From Nemertoderma westbladi (lineage: Eukaryota; Xenacoelomorpha; Nemertodermatida; Nemertodermatidae), in assembly GCA_032718475.1 (NCBI GenBank), contig JAUCBJ010006810.1, forward strand, positions 62,001-126,000: a DNA stretch of 64,000 bases, given 5' to 3'. Both the position numbers and the translations under genes were made by a program. Positions within the stretch are counted from its first letter, which is position 1; each line of letters begins with the position of its first letter. Positions 49,898 through 61,374 of the stretch are shown one piece after another. Under the pieces are notes generated by a model. That model saw nothing but the letters and a program-made list of their open reading frames with translations. It was not told where the DNA came from and did no database searches.

Positions 49898-50855
49898 TGG
49901 GTTGGTGTAGTGGCGTAAATATCATGTAATGATGAGTTCCCCACTGGACCGCCCAAATCAGGTAACCCGCCCGTCCGGTGGAAAGGAAACTGATAACTAA
50001 ACGCTCCAGTGTGGTGTCTGTGCAGGCCGATCCCTACACAGCACCATAGTAATACAGAATATAAACAGAATGTAAACAGATAACAAACAATAAATCAGAT
50101 ATGCATAAGTAAATAAGGCAATAATATAAGTGAATACGTAAAATGAATAAGGAATCTGTACTACTAAAGAACTATGTGCCATAAAACAACAATATCACCT
50201 TCCACTCTGTCACCAAACCAACTGAACCAATAGTGCTAGTCTGTGTATAATGTACCCTGGTAGCGCGGATGAATATTCCCTAGTAATGAGCCAGAATGGG
50301 GGTTTAAGACCCCAGCCTGGCACCCATACGTAGCAAAAACCCTAATTAAGTACATAATCCTAATACCTAAAACTAAAACCTACTGAAACCCCCCCAATAT
50401 AACAATAAACTAGTACATAATGTAGTACGTATTGACCGCCTAATTGCACATTCCTGTCCCTGCCTCCAGCCGGCAAGGCCAATATCCCATCTCCCTGCTA
50501 CCTATGTCTTGCCACAGGTGCGGCCAGGCAGCCAGCCTATCCCAGATCACGTGCTCTTTGTATACCTCGTTTGTAATCCACCTAGCCCCATGTGTGTATT
50601 GATACCTTGAGAGTTGACTTGGTGGAAGGCGTACGTAGTAACCTAATACTAATATTCCTGGAAATCACTGCAGCCCAGTCCCCCCCCCCCCCCCCCCCCC
50701 CCGTGTGCCCTGTAACTAGTTTACCTACACCTACAGTACAAACGCTACAGTAATTACCCCTACAGTACAAACATTAGGCTTGGGTGGGAAACCCGTGGTA
50801 CTAGTATAATATCTGTGTGGGTTTGGGAAGGGTAAGGTTCCGGTTGTCGGACACA
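49898..50855 (-). repeat. BEL 5' LTR
   Basis: 958 bp. Relative to the 3' LTR it has about six substitutions, an extra 11 bp (cagaatataaa near 50054) and a 23-C instead of 19-C run (50680-50702). AAGAC follows at 50856-50860. Confidence 0.95.
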
Positions 50856-50860
50856 AAGAC

Positions 50861-51650
50861 GGTACCAGTAACTCTGTACCACTGTAACAGTTAACAGTAC
50901 CGGTACCATACTGTAATCCTGTAGTCTCCTAGCAACCAGCTGATGCCAAGCCTAATAATTTTTGGGTAGATTAATTTATTATAAATGTAAGACAGTTACA
51001 CAGATGCTGCACGAAGACCCCACGCAAATTCAACTTGGAAAATTCTAAACTTTTGCCAGACTATATATGTACCAAGTTTGGATATATTTTATCGAGATTT
51101 GGGCTGAGTTATTAACGTTTAAAATTGAACACAATAGATCAAAAGACACACCGATTGAGTTAGTGGTACCTGTATGCTAAGCTCGCTTACTTTCATCGCT
51201 CGCCCCACATCGAAAAATCTACAGATCGACAGATCGAAAAATCTGATACCCGACACGATTTGTCCAGACACGAGTTGTACTGTAAATGTATCTCATTAGA
51301 AAAGTGGGAACAGAAAGATGTGATGTTTCCTTGAGCTGGAGGGCAGCAGTGTGTCTAGAGAGGTTACTGTAAATTAAAAAAACGTAGGATCCGTCAGAAA
51401 AGTATGCCTACTGTACTTGAGATTAATTGAAGTGGGAGTCCAGGAAACCAGCAACAGCTGAGGTTTATACGAGATTTACAGGATTGATTGTGTAAATGGC
51501 TATTTCCAAGTCGAATAGGATTAACAAGAGTTATAGTTGAACCAGGAATGGGAGGGGAATCATGGGGGAGGGGAATCATGGGGGTGGGGGTAAATATACA
51601 TGATCAATTACGTGAAAAAAATTCGAGTATAATTTTTTTGGTAGGTCGAC
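50861..51650. other. Right flank of the BEL element, no gene
   Basis: Contains accggtacc-rich sequence, then a block at 51025-51130 (gccagactatatatgtaccaag) related to 1070-1150. No coding sequence is supported. Confidence 0.5.
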
Positions 51651-52130
51651 TTTTCAAAGAAAATACCGCTAATTTCTAAAATAAATTTAAATTTTTTTTC
51701 ATAAAACAACGTTAACAGATGAATAATAAATTACAAAACTAAAAACTGCTTGAATTTTATTATTGCGTACACTACTAGCTTTCATTTCATACCAAAAACT
51801 TACCAATAGGTTGAAAAATGGCAGAGTAGTGATTTAATAATGAAAAAATGACACTCCGCGATAATTGCTTTTAAATTTTTAACTTTTAAAGCTTAAGTTG
51901 GCTGTCATGCTCACGGTTATATTTTGACTCTGGCAGGCGTACCTAGACAGAAACTTCGAGGCCAAATTGGAATAGTGACAACGGAAATGGAAATGAATTC
52001 ACCGACCAAGAAAACCCATTTACTGTAGGAAATTTTTTTAGACAGTGATATAGTATGCTTTCTATTGTTTTTGAACGGACAGAGAGCCATATCTCGAAAA
52101 GTAAAAGAGATCTTGCTAAACGGTTTTACC
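51650..52130. repeat. Dispersed repeat Y, right copy (inverted)
   Basis: Inverted copy of 15570-16620 lacking the SINE. It provides the empty-site comparison for the SINE at 15609. A 20-C tract follows at 52155-52174. Confidence 0.75.
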
Positions 52131-52339
52131 CCGTAATTTTTACCGCCGGTAATACCCCCCCCCCCCCCCCCCCCTTTAATTAATTGACCCCAATTGATTG
52201 AATAATTTATTATTCATTAACTTTTGTGTCCTTTATTAATATTACTGTCCCGCAATAATGTTTGTGTCTCTTATTAACGTTTATGTCTCATTAACGTTTA
52301 TGTCCCTCATTTGCCCCTCGTTTGTCCCTAAGTACCTTC

Positions 52340-52805
52340 TAACTTGTTCTCTTGTTCCATTGGTTAAAGACAATTTGGGTGATCTCAGTAAATCGAATAA
52401 TTACCGGGCAATAGCGTTATCTTCACTACTTATTAAGGTGTTTGAGTGGGTAATGCTACTTTCTCAAGGAGACAGACTTCTTGTAGATGAACTTCAGTTT
52501 GGCTTTCAAAAAGGTTCGAGTACCACCAGCTGTACATGGACTGCTAAAGAAGTCATTTCGGATTATTCGCGGTTCTCAACCCCAGTATATTATATGGGTG
52601 TTTTCTTGATTTATCGAAAGCGTTCGATATGGTGGATTGGGTAACATTATTTATGGAGTTACTAAAGAAAGGTTTTTCGCTTTTGTTTGTAAGGGTGCTT
52701 CTGTGGATGTACAAGGAACAGTCATGTTGTGTTAAATGGGGTAAAAATTTATCGGATCCTTTTTTGGTTTCGAATGGCATCAGGCAGGGTTCGGTAGCCT
52801 CGCTG
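52340..52805 (+). pseudogene. Non-LTR retrotransposon RT, first part
   Basis: Reads LVPLVKDNLGDLSKSNNYRA, LQFGFQKGSSTTSC, then after a one-base frameshift near 52595 FLDLSKAFDMVDWVTLF, QSCCVKWGKNLSDPF and SNGIRQGS: motifs 1-4 of a LINE reverse transcriptase. It is 5' truncated and cut at about 52805 by repeat X. The remainder of the domain resumes at about 55495. It differs from the RTE-like family in this window; clade unassigned (CR1/L2-like pattern). Confidence 0.75.
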
Positions 52806-53804
52806 TACGCGCTTTTGAAGACCTTTAGCAGTTTAACCTGCCAAAATTTATATGTCTTTTGGTTTATAAATATACTTTAGAAGAAGACAAATATTTTATA
52901 CCAATAAACACAACATTAGCAGAAGCCAGCCTAGTGCGCGTCCATTCACCCGCTGGATAATCCCGGGAGACTGGATTCTGTCGGCTTAAATTATTATTGC
53001 AGTGAAGCTTACTGTATTGTATTATTCGATTGATCGTTAATAATTAATTTCTGACTAATATTATTTACTTTCGGGAAATATTAACAGTTCCTTTAGGACG
53101 TGGCGCTCTATCTAAGTAAACCGAGATATGACTTACACTAGTCACAACGGTAAGTCGGTAAGGCTTAAGATTCACGTATGAGGCGCATTCTTTAGGAAAT
53201 GCTTAGTTATCAGTCACAATCATGCACACTACCGGTAACACACAATACTGCTCACTAATTTGCCGACCGTTAATGAATTTTATCATATATAAAGAGAATA
53301 GCAACGGACCAATGTAGTGCTTATCAAATAGCATTAAATTCACTACAAACCACAACAATATAAGTCGCAATCGCTATATATAACCCGTCTCTCTAACCTG
53401 TAGTGTATCAAGAAAATTGTGAAATTTGGGTTCTTTATATATGTTCTCCAAATAATATTCAACCAAACACAACAGTAAATAGCAGTATAATAATGTATAT
53501 TGAACCGATAACAACAAAGTATTGAATTGTGAATGAAATTGTTAAGAATTGCATTGATATATGAATTGATAACAGTCATACGCTCTATAATTTAAGCCTA
53601 CTAATGTTTCTTATAAAAGTATGAAACGAATTGATTCTAGAGCCGTTGTTCCTGGCCTAGACAGCAATAACAACAAAGTATCAAGAAAAAACAGTAAGAC
53701 TGAACACTCTCCTTATGATCGACCGAAAAGCTACACGTCGACAGGAAAAATCGCTCTGATTGGTTCAAGCCAAACAAAGAACCATGCGTCCAATGGCTGT
53801 TTCC

Positions 53805-55219
53805 CAGTGCCGGATTAACCTTTAGGCATATAAGGCACGTGCCTTAGGGCCAGCCGAAAATACGGGCCATTTTTACAGCAAATTCAAACCTAAATCAGAA
53901 AGAATATATTTCGCACAAGACCATACAGTACAACAAATATTACCTTGTCTGTTATTTATCCATAATATTCATTAATCAATTTAAGTCCTGGTGCCGTCAT
54001 TCTGTACAGTAGTATAAGTACCCTGCTAAACCCACAGCATAATATATAAAGAGCCCATCAATTGTGTTTCATTTGACCACTGTAATCGCTTTTTGTATAA
54101 TCAGGCAGTGGTTTTGCTGTTTAATATACTGATAAGAAGTAATTATTCTGATATATTTTCACAATTTGTTTTCTTTGAATAAAACTTTTAGGGTTGAGTT
54201 AAAGTATCTCTATACGGTGGCTGATTGCACGGCCAATTATTACCATTTCTTTTAAACTTTTCTGACACATAACAACTCTGAACACATGTAGTTAGTTTCT
54301 TTATAAATAATATCTTTCATTCAAGTTTGAAATTTATTTTATTACTTATACTTAAATGAGTTAATGATGGTTGATGCATAATATTATAAATGTATTATAT
54401 TACTGTTATTATTATTAAATAAAAGTTGGATTGATCGATTTGTGTAGCCTAAATTTGAATATCCCCCCCCCCCCCCCCCGCCGGCCCGCCTTATGAAATA
54501 AATAACAGTATAATGGAAATATTAATTGTTTATACGTTTATTTCGCACGTTTTCCCATCTCACAAGAATAAAAGATGTGAAAAGATCAACAATGCATCAG
54601 CGACGGCTTGTTGTTTTGGCACTCATGTGCATTGAATGCGAGTTACTACGTGAGATTGACTTCAGTGCTCTAATAAACGAATTTGCAGCAGTGAAAGCTC
54701 GTAAGGTAACATTTTAACAATCTTACAGAGTAGTATTGTTTTTTAAATAGTTATAATAATACTTAAATTGATCGGTGCAATATGATATGAAATACGAACT
54801 TGGATGCTTTATATTATGAACCACGGCAATTTAAATACCTGTTAATGTAAACTGTTCACATGTTAACTGTTAATGTTAACGTATATAAATTTCCTTGATT
54901 TTACTACATTGTAAATTAATTCAAAGTTAAATTATATAATTCACTTTTACAATGCAATATTTATTTAGTGTTCTAATTCGCAGCGTTATGTCAAACTACG
55001 TAGTTACACTTACTTACTATGTTATAATAATTAGTATTTCAGGTTTAAATTTTTTAAATTTAGTTTATATATGTTCTATCGCAATAAGATTTCCAGTATT
55101 TCTGTGATTTTGCAACTTTTTATCATTTCAAAGGATTTGTGGGAAAATATAAATTTTCGGGCCATTCTTGAAATTGTGAAAATGTGCCTTAAGGCCACCA
55201 AAGGCTTAATCCGGCACTG
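53805..55219. mobile_element. hAT-like element, TIR CAGTGCCGGATTAA, 8-bp TSD
   Basis: 1415 bp with inverted ends CAGTGCCGGATTAA / TTAATCCGGCACTG and CTGTTTCC duplicated at 53797-53804 and 55220-55227. An 8-bp duplication is diagnostic for hAT. Only a remnant of the transposase C-terminus is present (54526-54717), so it is a deleted, non-autonomous copy. It includes a 17-C run at 54463-54479. Confidence 0.9.
54526..54717 (+). pseudogene. hAT transposase C-terminal remnant
   Basis: 63 codons with LFRTFSHLTRIKDVKRSTMH, LALMCIECELLREIDFSALI and KARKV, the pattern of the hAT dimerisation region found at the C-terminus of ZMYM-like hAT transposases. The rest of the gene has been lost. Confidence 0.7.
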
Positions 55220-55494
55220 CTGTTTCCATGTCAGCAACCAGCTGTTAGATGTCGTATTATGAATCATCACGGCTAAGCTATGAAAGGTATTTGTCGCATT
55301 GCAGGTTTTTTGCCTTACCATGTCCGCTAAAACACGTATATAGCAGAATGACTTTTATGTCCGTTAAAACACCTGTAAAGGTACCTTGCGGGCGAGGGGA
55401 ATATATATACAGTTAGAGAACCCTTTTTAGAGTATTCCAGCGCCTGGGGGGAAACTGGATTGCGAAGCAAAAGGGCCAGTTATATCCCACAGAA

Positions 55495-56463
55495 GCTTTT
55501 ACACTCGCCGGTCCTTTTTTGTATCATTGTAGACAAACTGATTGTGGCTCTTCGTAAGTCCAAGGTTGGTTGCAGTATCAGTTCAGTGTATTTCGGTGTA
55601 TTGGCATATGCCGATGACTTATTGTTATTATGTCCTACAATAGTTGGTCTACAATTTATGATCTCGATTTGTGAGGAATTCTCTTTGAAATACAAATTAA
55701 AATTCAGCCGCGATAGTGACCCAGCAAAAAGCAAATCAAAGTGTATACCGTTTGTAAAACGTTGGTCTGAGCCTAGTAATAAACGTTAAACTTGATGGAG
55801 TTAAGCTTCCGTGGGTTAAGAAGGCGATGCACCTTGGCAATGTTGTTGATTATAACTGCAGCTTTGATCAAGACATGACTCGTAAGAGAGGACAATTTAT
55901 AGGCAAATTACGGAGTTTACACCAGGAATTTTCATTCTCATATCCATCGTGTTTGTTTGAAATACAAAGAAGATATGCGATGTGTTTGTATGGTAGCAGT
56001 TTGTGGGATATCTGGTCGGATGGAGCGCAGCGTGTGGGCCGCGCGTGGAATATTAATGTCCGTACGGCCTACAACCTTCCCTACAAAACTCATTGTTATA
56101 TTGTGGAGGGTTTGTTTACTTTTCCGCATCCGATGTCAATGATTTGCAGCCGGTTTGTTTCTTTTGCACAGTCTCTCCTCAACAGCAATAAATTATGTGT
56201 CAGATTTCTCGCGAATGTCTCTCTGCCGGATTGTAGAACAGTCAGTGGGGTTAACTTCCGCCGCATTGGAAACTTTTGTCAAGAGTTGAACTTACTGAAG
56301 CTCATGTCCAAGCAGGTAGCATCAAGAAAGTGGTATAAAAACGGGGATCCGGGCGCTAATCAATTAATTAAAGAACTACTTAATTACCGCAATAATGAAA
56401 TCGATATTTTGGGTTTTAACCGTGATGAGATCGATCTAATTATAAATTCAGTGTGTGGGGACT
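55495..56463 (+). pseudogene. Non-LTR retrotransposon RT, second part and C-terminus
   Basis: Continues the RT begun at 52340. It contains LFCIIVDKLIVALRKS, YADDLLLLCPT (catalytic motif; codons near 55605) and a KCIPFVKRW thumb region. After a frame break near 55789, a 212-codon frame (55827-56463) holds HLGNVVDYNCSF, FEIQRRYAMCLYGSSLWD and a C-terminal helical region. Separated from its N-terminal half by repeat X and the hAT-like element. Confidence 0.75.
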
Positions 56464-56619
56464 AGTTATACGAATTTTTTCGCATTTTCTATTACGAATT
56501 TCTGTGTTTATTATTGCTTATTATACTTAGGCCTAATTGTATTTGTTAATTCTTTGTGCTAGTATTTACTCTGTTGTACATGTTTCTTACTATATAAACA
56601 TTATATGAAATAATAATAA

Positions 56620-56760
56620 TAATTAACTTTAGTGTCCCTTATTACTGTTTTTATCCGTCAGTAATGTTTGTGTCCCTCATTAACTTTAGTGTCCCTTAAT
56701 ATTGTTTATTTCCCTCATTAATGTTTGTGTCCCTCACTCATAGAGTGACGCACATTGATC
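56620..56760. repeat. Short tandem repeat (cattaatgtttgtgtccct)
   Basis: Five to six variants of a 20-24 bp unit. A related block lies at 52215-52320, just before the RT start, and an inverted one at 16745-16790. These repeats flank both ends of the interrupted LINE and may belong to its UTRs. Confidence 0.7.
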
Positions 56761-56764
56761 CCAA

Positions 56765-57323
56765 TTGAATGAAGTGATCTCATGCGCAAATCGGTCCCAT
56801 ATTAAATAAAGTTATGTTTGATATGGTTCACCGAATTCACCGATAATGTCCCTGTTCTATTCCAATTAATGATTTAAATTAAATTAAATTACCGGTAAGT
56901 TTTTAAATCCACTAAAGCCATTAACTTCCCAAGTTAATGTTTGTGTCGAACCCAAGCCTTTGGAGCCACTCCGCCAAGATGAGACTTTGTGTTGTTTTCA
57001 AATATTGGTAGTAAAACCTGGTCAAGCAAGCAAGTCAACCTGTTGAAACCGAAACTTTGGTCAAAAAAGTTAATTTCGTGGAATAAAGTGTCCTAACAGA
57101 TACGATACGGGTAACATGTGGGGGGTTGCACTCCGAGGTTGCTGCTTTACGGATAGTTATTTTTACAGAACACAAGCGAACACACCCGAACACACCCAAA
57201 CACAATCCAAAAACTGCCGAACACAATCGAAAATAGAAAGAGCACAAAAATATAACACCAGGTACCAACTTTTAGAAATAATTAGCCACGCGTTGCTTTT
57301 CTATAAGAAAATTCCCGAAATTA
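56765..57323. other. Non-coding stretch
   Basis: No supported ORF. The 77-aa antisense and 71-aa sense frames around 57035-57331 come from a cacacccgaacacaccc simple repeat. Confidence 0.5.
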
Positions 57324-57842
57324 TTGAATAAAATTGTCGCGAAATTAAATATTCATTTCTTATCAGTAATAAGTTCATTTGTTCTGTACTGCTGTATTGT
57401 ATAACAATCTACTGTATATAGGGAAGCCTACCGGGTACCGTACCTGTCACATATATAGTAATAACGGTAGCGGGTTAGCTAATAGGCCTGTTTGCCTGTG
57501 TAGTGGAATAGCTTGGTCTGGGACTGATTGCTGAGGATATGAATTAGGATGTTAGGCCCGTTACCGTACGTACAGTACTGTACGTGACGTACGGTACAGT
57601 ACAACACTTCGGTACAACATAGGTACCGGTACCTACCTGCCTACTGTACTGCTGCACTGGAATATAAAGAGCTGGGTCCCGGTTTGGCAGAGTGGCAGGT
57701 ACCGGTAGGAATCTCTACCACACTTGCTAACCACACTTAACTTAAGCCTACTACTGTACAATGTTAAATTATTAGTTGTAGACTTAGGCTAGGCCTGAAT
57801 TGATAAGAAATTAATATTTAATTTCGCGACAATTTTATTCAA
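57324..57842. mobile_element. Small TIR element (MITE-like), 519 bp
   Basis: 41-bp inverted ends beginning ttgaataaaattgtcgcg, one mismatch (57324-57364 and 57802-57842). The interior is non-coding with many GTAC and ACCGGTA palindromes. No target duplication was recognised. Confidence 0.7.
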
Positions 57843-58240
57843 CAGGCCTCTTGCCGGATATAACTCATATGAGTCGTATGTCAAAAGATGGAACATGGGA
57901 CATAATCACTTTCGACTCATGAGTCGTAACAAACGACTTATGACATACCAGTGGAAGCGCTCCCATTGAATTGAAACCAATGTGTTCCATAATTTATTTT
58001 GACTTATATGACATATACGACATACGACTTACCAGTACAATTAATACCGTATGGTTGAATAAAGTAGTAAACAAAGCAATACAGGAAGTAATACATGGCC
58101 TACTTTTCAAAATTCAAATCTTTCAAATTCGTCATTGGGCAAATTATTTTGGTTTTCTAAACAAATTAGAGATTTTCTAAATTTTTCCTCGCCGTTTAGA
58201 AACTTTTCACAGCGGTCATTTTGAAAAAAAAAACCCTGAT
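57843..58240. other. Non-coding stretch with tandem actcat/gagtcgta motifs
   Basis: Repeated cgactcatgag and gacatacgac motifs at 57865-58030. No gene. Confidence 0.5.
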
Positions 58241-58430
58241 TGAGGGAAACTTACAGAGGCGGGTTTTTTTTAACGAAAACAATAAACGACCTGGCTACCA
58301 ATTTCTGGAAAGGAACAGGTTAAAGAGCCAGCCCTTTCTAACCAAAACAAACCGATTGTAGTTGACGATACAGGGAAAAGGAGCAGCTTACAGAGGCGGG
58401 ATTTTCTAACCTAAACAATAATACACGCAG
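58240..58430. repeat. Inverted copies of the 13.1-13.4 kb repeat family
   Basis: Three degenerate units with cagaggcgggattttctaac and aaacaataaac, the complement of the units at 13135-13400. Confidence 0.7.
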
Positions 58431-58552
58431 ACACGATATCGTTACTTATTGCAGGAATTGAGCTGATTACAGAATTTTCAATTTAAAATTTATGCTACAA
58501 TTTTACTATAGTTTTACGACAGTACAAATAATAATATAATGTAAATGAATTG

Positions 58553-59120
58553 TTGTGGGGTGGGGTGACGGCGAATTAAATATATATTATGTTATAATAT
58601 AACATTATACCTAGTTACCTAGGTTTCAAACTTCCGGTCATCATCAGCTGGGTATCCTAAGATAACTGCGCTACCAGGACGGTTGAAGATTTACTCGCTA
58701 TGGAGTGGGCCATCACATTGTGGCATTTTATAGTCACTCAAAGGGAAGTACAAACAACTTTATTCCCGTGCTCTGCCAATAATGGCAACCATGCCTCAAG
58801 GAATAACTATATATAATCAGTGTTGTAGAAACCACTGATACCCCGTATGCCGACTATGCTGTTAATTAATTATAAATTAATGGTGACGCACGGCGAATCT
58901 CATACAGTGACACACTCCAATGCGAATAACTCTCCACTCCATCCGTCCTGGTGGCTCAGTTGTATTAGGGCACACACCCGGTGATGATCACTGGAAGTTT
59001 GAAACATAGGTACCTGGTTCGAGCCCCCATAGGGTCGGTTGATATTTTTCGCTATGGAGAGCAGTATCATAATGTACTACACATATATATATTTAATTTT
59101 CCATCACCCCACCCCCAAAA
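58553..59120. repeat. Foldback made of two inverted tRNA-SINE copies
   Basis: The right arm (58925-59050) is a tRNA-like head, tggtggctcagttg with box B ggttcgagcc at 59016-59025, and a body with gatcactggaagtttgaaac. The left arm (about 58610-58720) is its complement, with a degraded box B region. Outer flanks ggggtggggtga and tcaccccacccc also pair. The whole can form a long hairpin. Confidence 0.7.
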
Positions 59121-59441
59121 TCTGAAAGAAAAAACGGAAAAAAGTAAAAAACACTACAAAGCCGATATAAGGATTCACAAGGATATTCATAAGGATAGAC
59201 AAACGTAGTATAGTTGGGTCCCTCTCGACATTGAACAGCTTTACTTACAGTCTGGGAGAGAATAATCCCAGCCACTAAATGTCCTTATGAACCTAACATT
59301 TTTAACGGCCCAGTGCTTATAATTCAATCAGGTCTGGTCTACCACCAAAACAGCAGTGAGTAACCTTATAGATAATCTCATAGGATTCACTGGGAAGAGA
59401 TATTCAGATGACATTACAAACCAACAGTTGATGTCTCAGAT
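59121..59441. other. Non-coding stretch
   Basis: No ORF or recognised repeat apart from short simple sequence. Confidence 0.5.
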
Positions 59442-59582
59442 TACTACTACTAGGATCTAGATCCGTTAGGTACTTGGCAGGATTTCCTCGACTTCTGGAG
59501 CCAGTAGGTGGAGTTATCATCACCCCATCATCATTATGGATGATCTAAGGACATGCGTAGAACATAGTCAACCACCATTATG
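59442..59582 (-). mobile_element. Short chimeric fragment of the RTE-like LINE
   Basis: The 3' tail (ctactactaggatc) is joined directly to RT-domain sequence corresponding to 26845-26970 (ttaggtacttggcaggattt ... acatagtcaaccac). The intervening roughly 800 bp are missing, so it is an internally deleted insertion, perhaps from template switching during reverse transcription. Confidence 0.85.
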
Positions 59583-59763
59583 AAGCCCTAGAGTTTTGGA
59601 TCGATGAAAAACCAGATCTTATACCCGATCGCTTTGAAAAGGAATTTATTGTAAATTCTATGAACATAATACTTAAATATAATTTCTTCCAACACACTAA
59701 TAAAGCGACCAACATTACTCAATTCTACCACCAAACGACAGGGGGCGCTATGGGTTCTAAATG

Positions 59764-60734
59764 GTAGTTGTATATATATGCAAGTTGTCAGTGACAAACA
59801 GGCAGTATGGGGTCTGACTGGCTGAAAATAGATCTAGTAGTGGTAAACGTTATCGGCCTAACGGCCTGCTTCAGACTATAATTAAAGTAAGCAATTATAA
59901 AACTAACATTTAAAATTCCCTCCACCAACACCACAGTAGAACATAACCAAACGAAGACGGGGGGGGGGGGGGGGGGTGGCAACAAATGCTGAATGCTGTA
60001 AATACTAATTACAGTAGACACATTAATTGGGTCAGAACAAAATAGTGTTGCACGGTGAAATTCAAATAGTAATTTTACTACTACTACTAGGTCGAGCGAA
60101 CTCGGACAGTGGAAATGAGATCCTTCCAGGCTTCCCGATTCTCCATAGCTGTCGCAATTTCGTTTCTCCAAGTTCAGTATCCCTTTCAAGTTGATCTATA
60201 TATGTTATGGCAGGTCGTCCACGACTACGCTTTCCATGAGTTGGTTGCCAGAGAAGTAGATCTGGTATGACCTCGTCTTTACTTCGCCAGCAGTGCCCAC
60301 TGAATCTTAATCTGCGTTCACGGAGGGTGGTTGATAGAGGTGGTATTGTACCATAAAGCTCGGCGTTTGTCATGTTTTGTCTCCAGCTGATGTTTAGGGC
60401 TGCCCTTAGTAGTCTTGTGTAGAAACCATCAATTCGTTGTTCAAGTGATTTAGTCAGTGTCCAGGTCTCACCCCCGTATAAAAATATACACTTTCCACTG
60501 TGGCTCGAAAGAACTTAGTCTTCAGGTGCCTGGAGAGATCTGATTTCCAGATGGTATCCATTTTTGATAGAGCTACCCAAGCCTTTGCTTTCCTTAGCCT
60601 AGCTCTTTTAGAACGCATAAACTATAAACGACGGAGTAGTATTGCAAGCGGTGAGTGAAATCGAAATACTGTAGAATTAGAATTGCATCGTAATTTATAA
60701 CGCGCAAAGTGTGGGGAAGAAAAATATCATAATA
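59764..60734. mobile_element. Insertion in the Penelope-like element
   Basis: 971 bp flanked by ggttctaaatg at 59753-59763 and 60735-60745, interrupting the RT frame. It contains an 18-G run (59959-59976), a hammerhead-like stretch at 59849-59874 (minus) and a LINE fragment at 60076-60615. It may be one composite insertion or several events. Confidence 0.75.
60076..60615 (-). mobile_element. 5'-truncated fragment of a second RTE-like LINE family
   Basis: The tail (actactactactagg) precedes a C-terminal coding segment on the minus strand: LRERRLRFSGHCWRSKDEV and LLWQPTHGKRSRGRP (60373-60110), then further upstream AWVALSKMDTIWKS-like sequence in other frames up to 60615. It is related to, but clearly distinct from, the 1075-aa LINE protein. 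Frameshifts near 60375 and 60480. Confidence 0.75.
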
Positions 60735-61132
60735 GGTTCTAAATGTATACCGAACTACTCTAATCTTTTCATGGCCTATCTAGAAAATCGCACATTTAAT
60801 ATAATATTATCTAGTTATGGACGCACATGCGCCAATTACTTCTTAGAGGCGTGGAAGCGCTACATTAATGACTGTTTCGCTTTATGGCTGAAATCACTGG
60901 CGCTAACAATCACTGCGCTATTTCTAATCATGAACAACTTGTTTCCTAGTATAAAGTTCACCATGGAAGAAAGTGACAAATCCATAAATTTCCTTGATGT
61001 CACAGTCAGCATTGAAAAACATAAGATAAATCTCGATATATACACGAAACCTACAGATTCCATGCGCTACCTCAACTATAATTCCTGTCATCCCCGACAC
61101 ACTTTAAAGAATATTCCCTACAACCTATCAAA

Positions 61133-61374
61133 AAAAGCAAACAGTCGGCCGAAGCCGGAGGCGACCCGAAGGCTCCTCTTTCGATAGCTGCTACCCGAGG
61201 GTAGGGGTGGGCGCTACTCCTATCCCAAGATTTGCTCCCAGTTATTTAACTGGTACTCATTTTATCGACCCCAGTGGATGAAAGGCTGAGTGGACCCTGG
61301 CGGGGCTGAACCTACAACCATTAGATTGCAGGCCCGGCGCTCAACCAACTGAGCTACCCCGCCTTCCAACCATT
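61133..61374 (-). mobile_element. tRNA-derived SINE with Ceph-like core
   Basis: On the minus strand the head reads GGCGGGGTAGCTCAGTTGG with box B GGTTCAGCCCCGCC. The body contains the complement of actcattttatcgacccc and gatgaaaggctgag, text I associate with conserved SINE core domains. Duplication tacaacctatcaaa at 61119-61132 and 61375-61388 marks insertion into the Penelope-like element. The anticodon stem does not pair well, so it is not a functional tRNA gene. Confidence 0.85.

Larger units (their letters stand above)
17846..50855 (-). mobile_element. BEL/Pao LTR retrotransposon, split by a Maverick
   Basis: Direct LTRs of 943 and 958 bp (TG...CA ends) are flanked by AAGAC. The internal order on the minus strand is 5' leader, gag (49704-45803), then pol (25245-21109), then a 2.3 kb non-coding tail and a polypurine tract. 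The Maverick (25246-45802) is inserted between gag and pol. Without it the element is about 12.4 kb. The LTRs differ by about six substitutions, one 11-bp indel and poly-C length, so the insertion is recent. The gag and pol frames on either side of the Maverick duplication are in register, indicating one former gag-pol frame. Confidence 0.95.
52812..55430. repeat. Dispersed repeat X, right copy, split by hAT-like element
   Basis: 52812-53804 is the inverse of 1-1040. Segment 55228-55400 shares the catgtccgctaaaacac text seen (complemented) near 20 in the left copy. It separates two parts of one LINE RT, and a hAT-like element sits inside it. Confidence 0.6.

Noticed and set aside
61300-61370. 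A tRNA gene on the minus strand
   Set aside because: Box A and B and acceptor-like ends are good, but the anticodon stem does not pair and a SINE body with target duplication follows; it is a SINE head.
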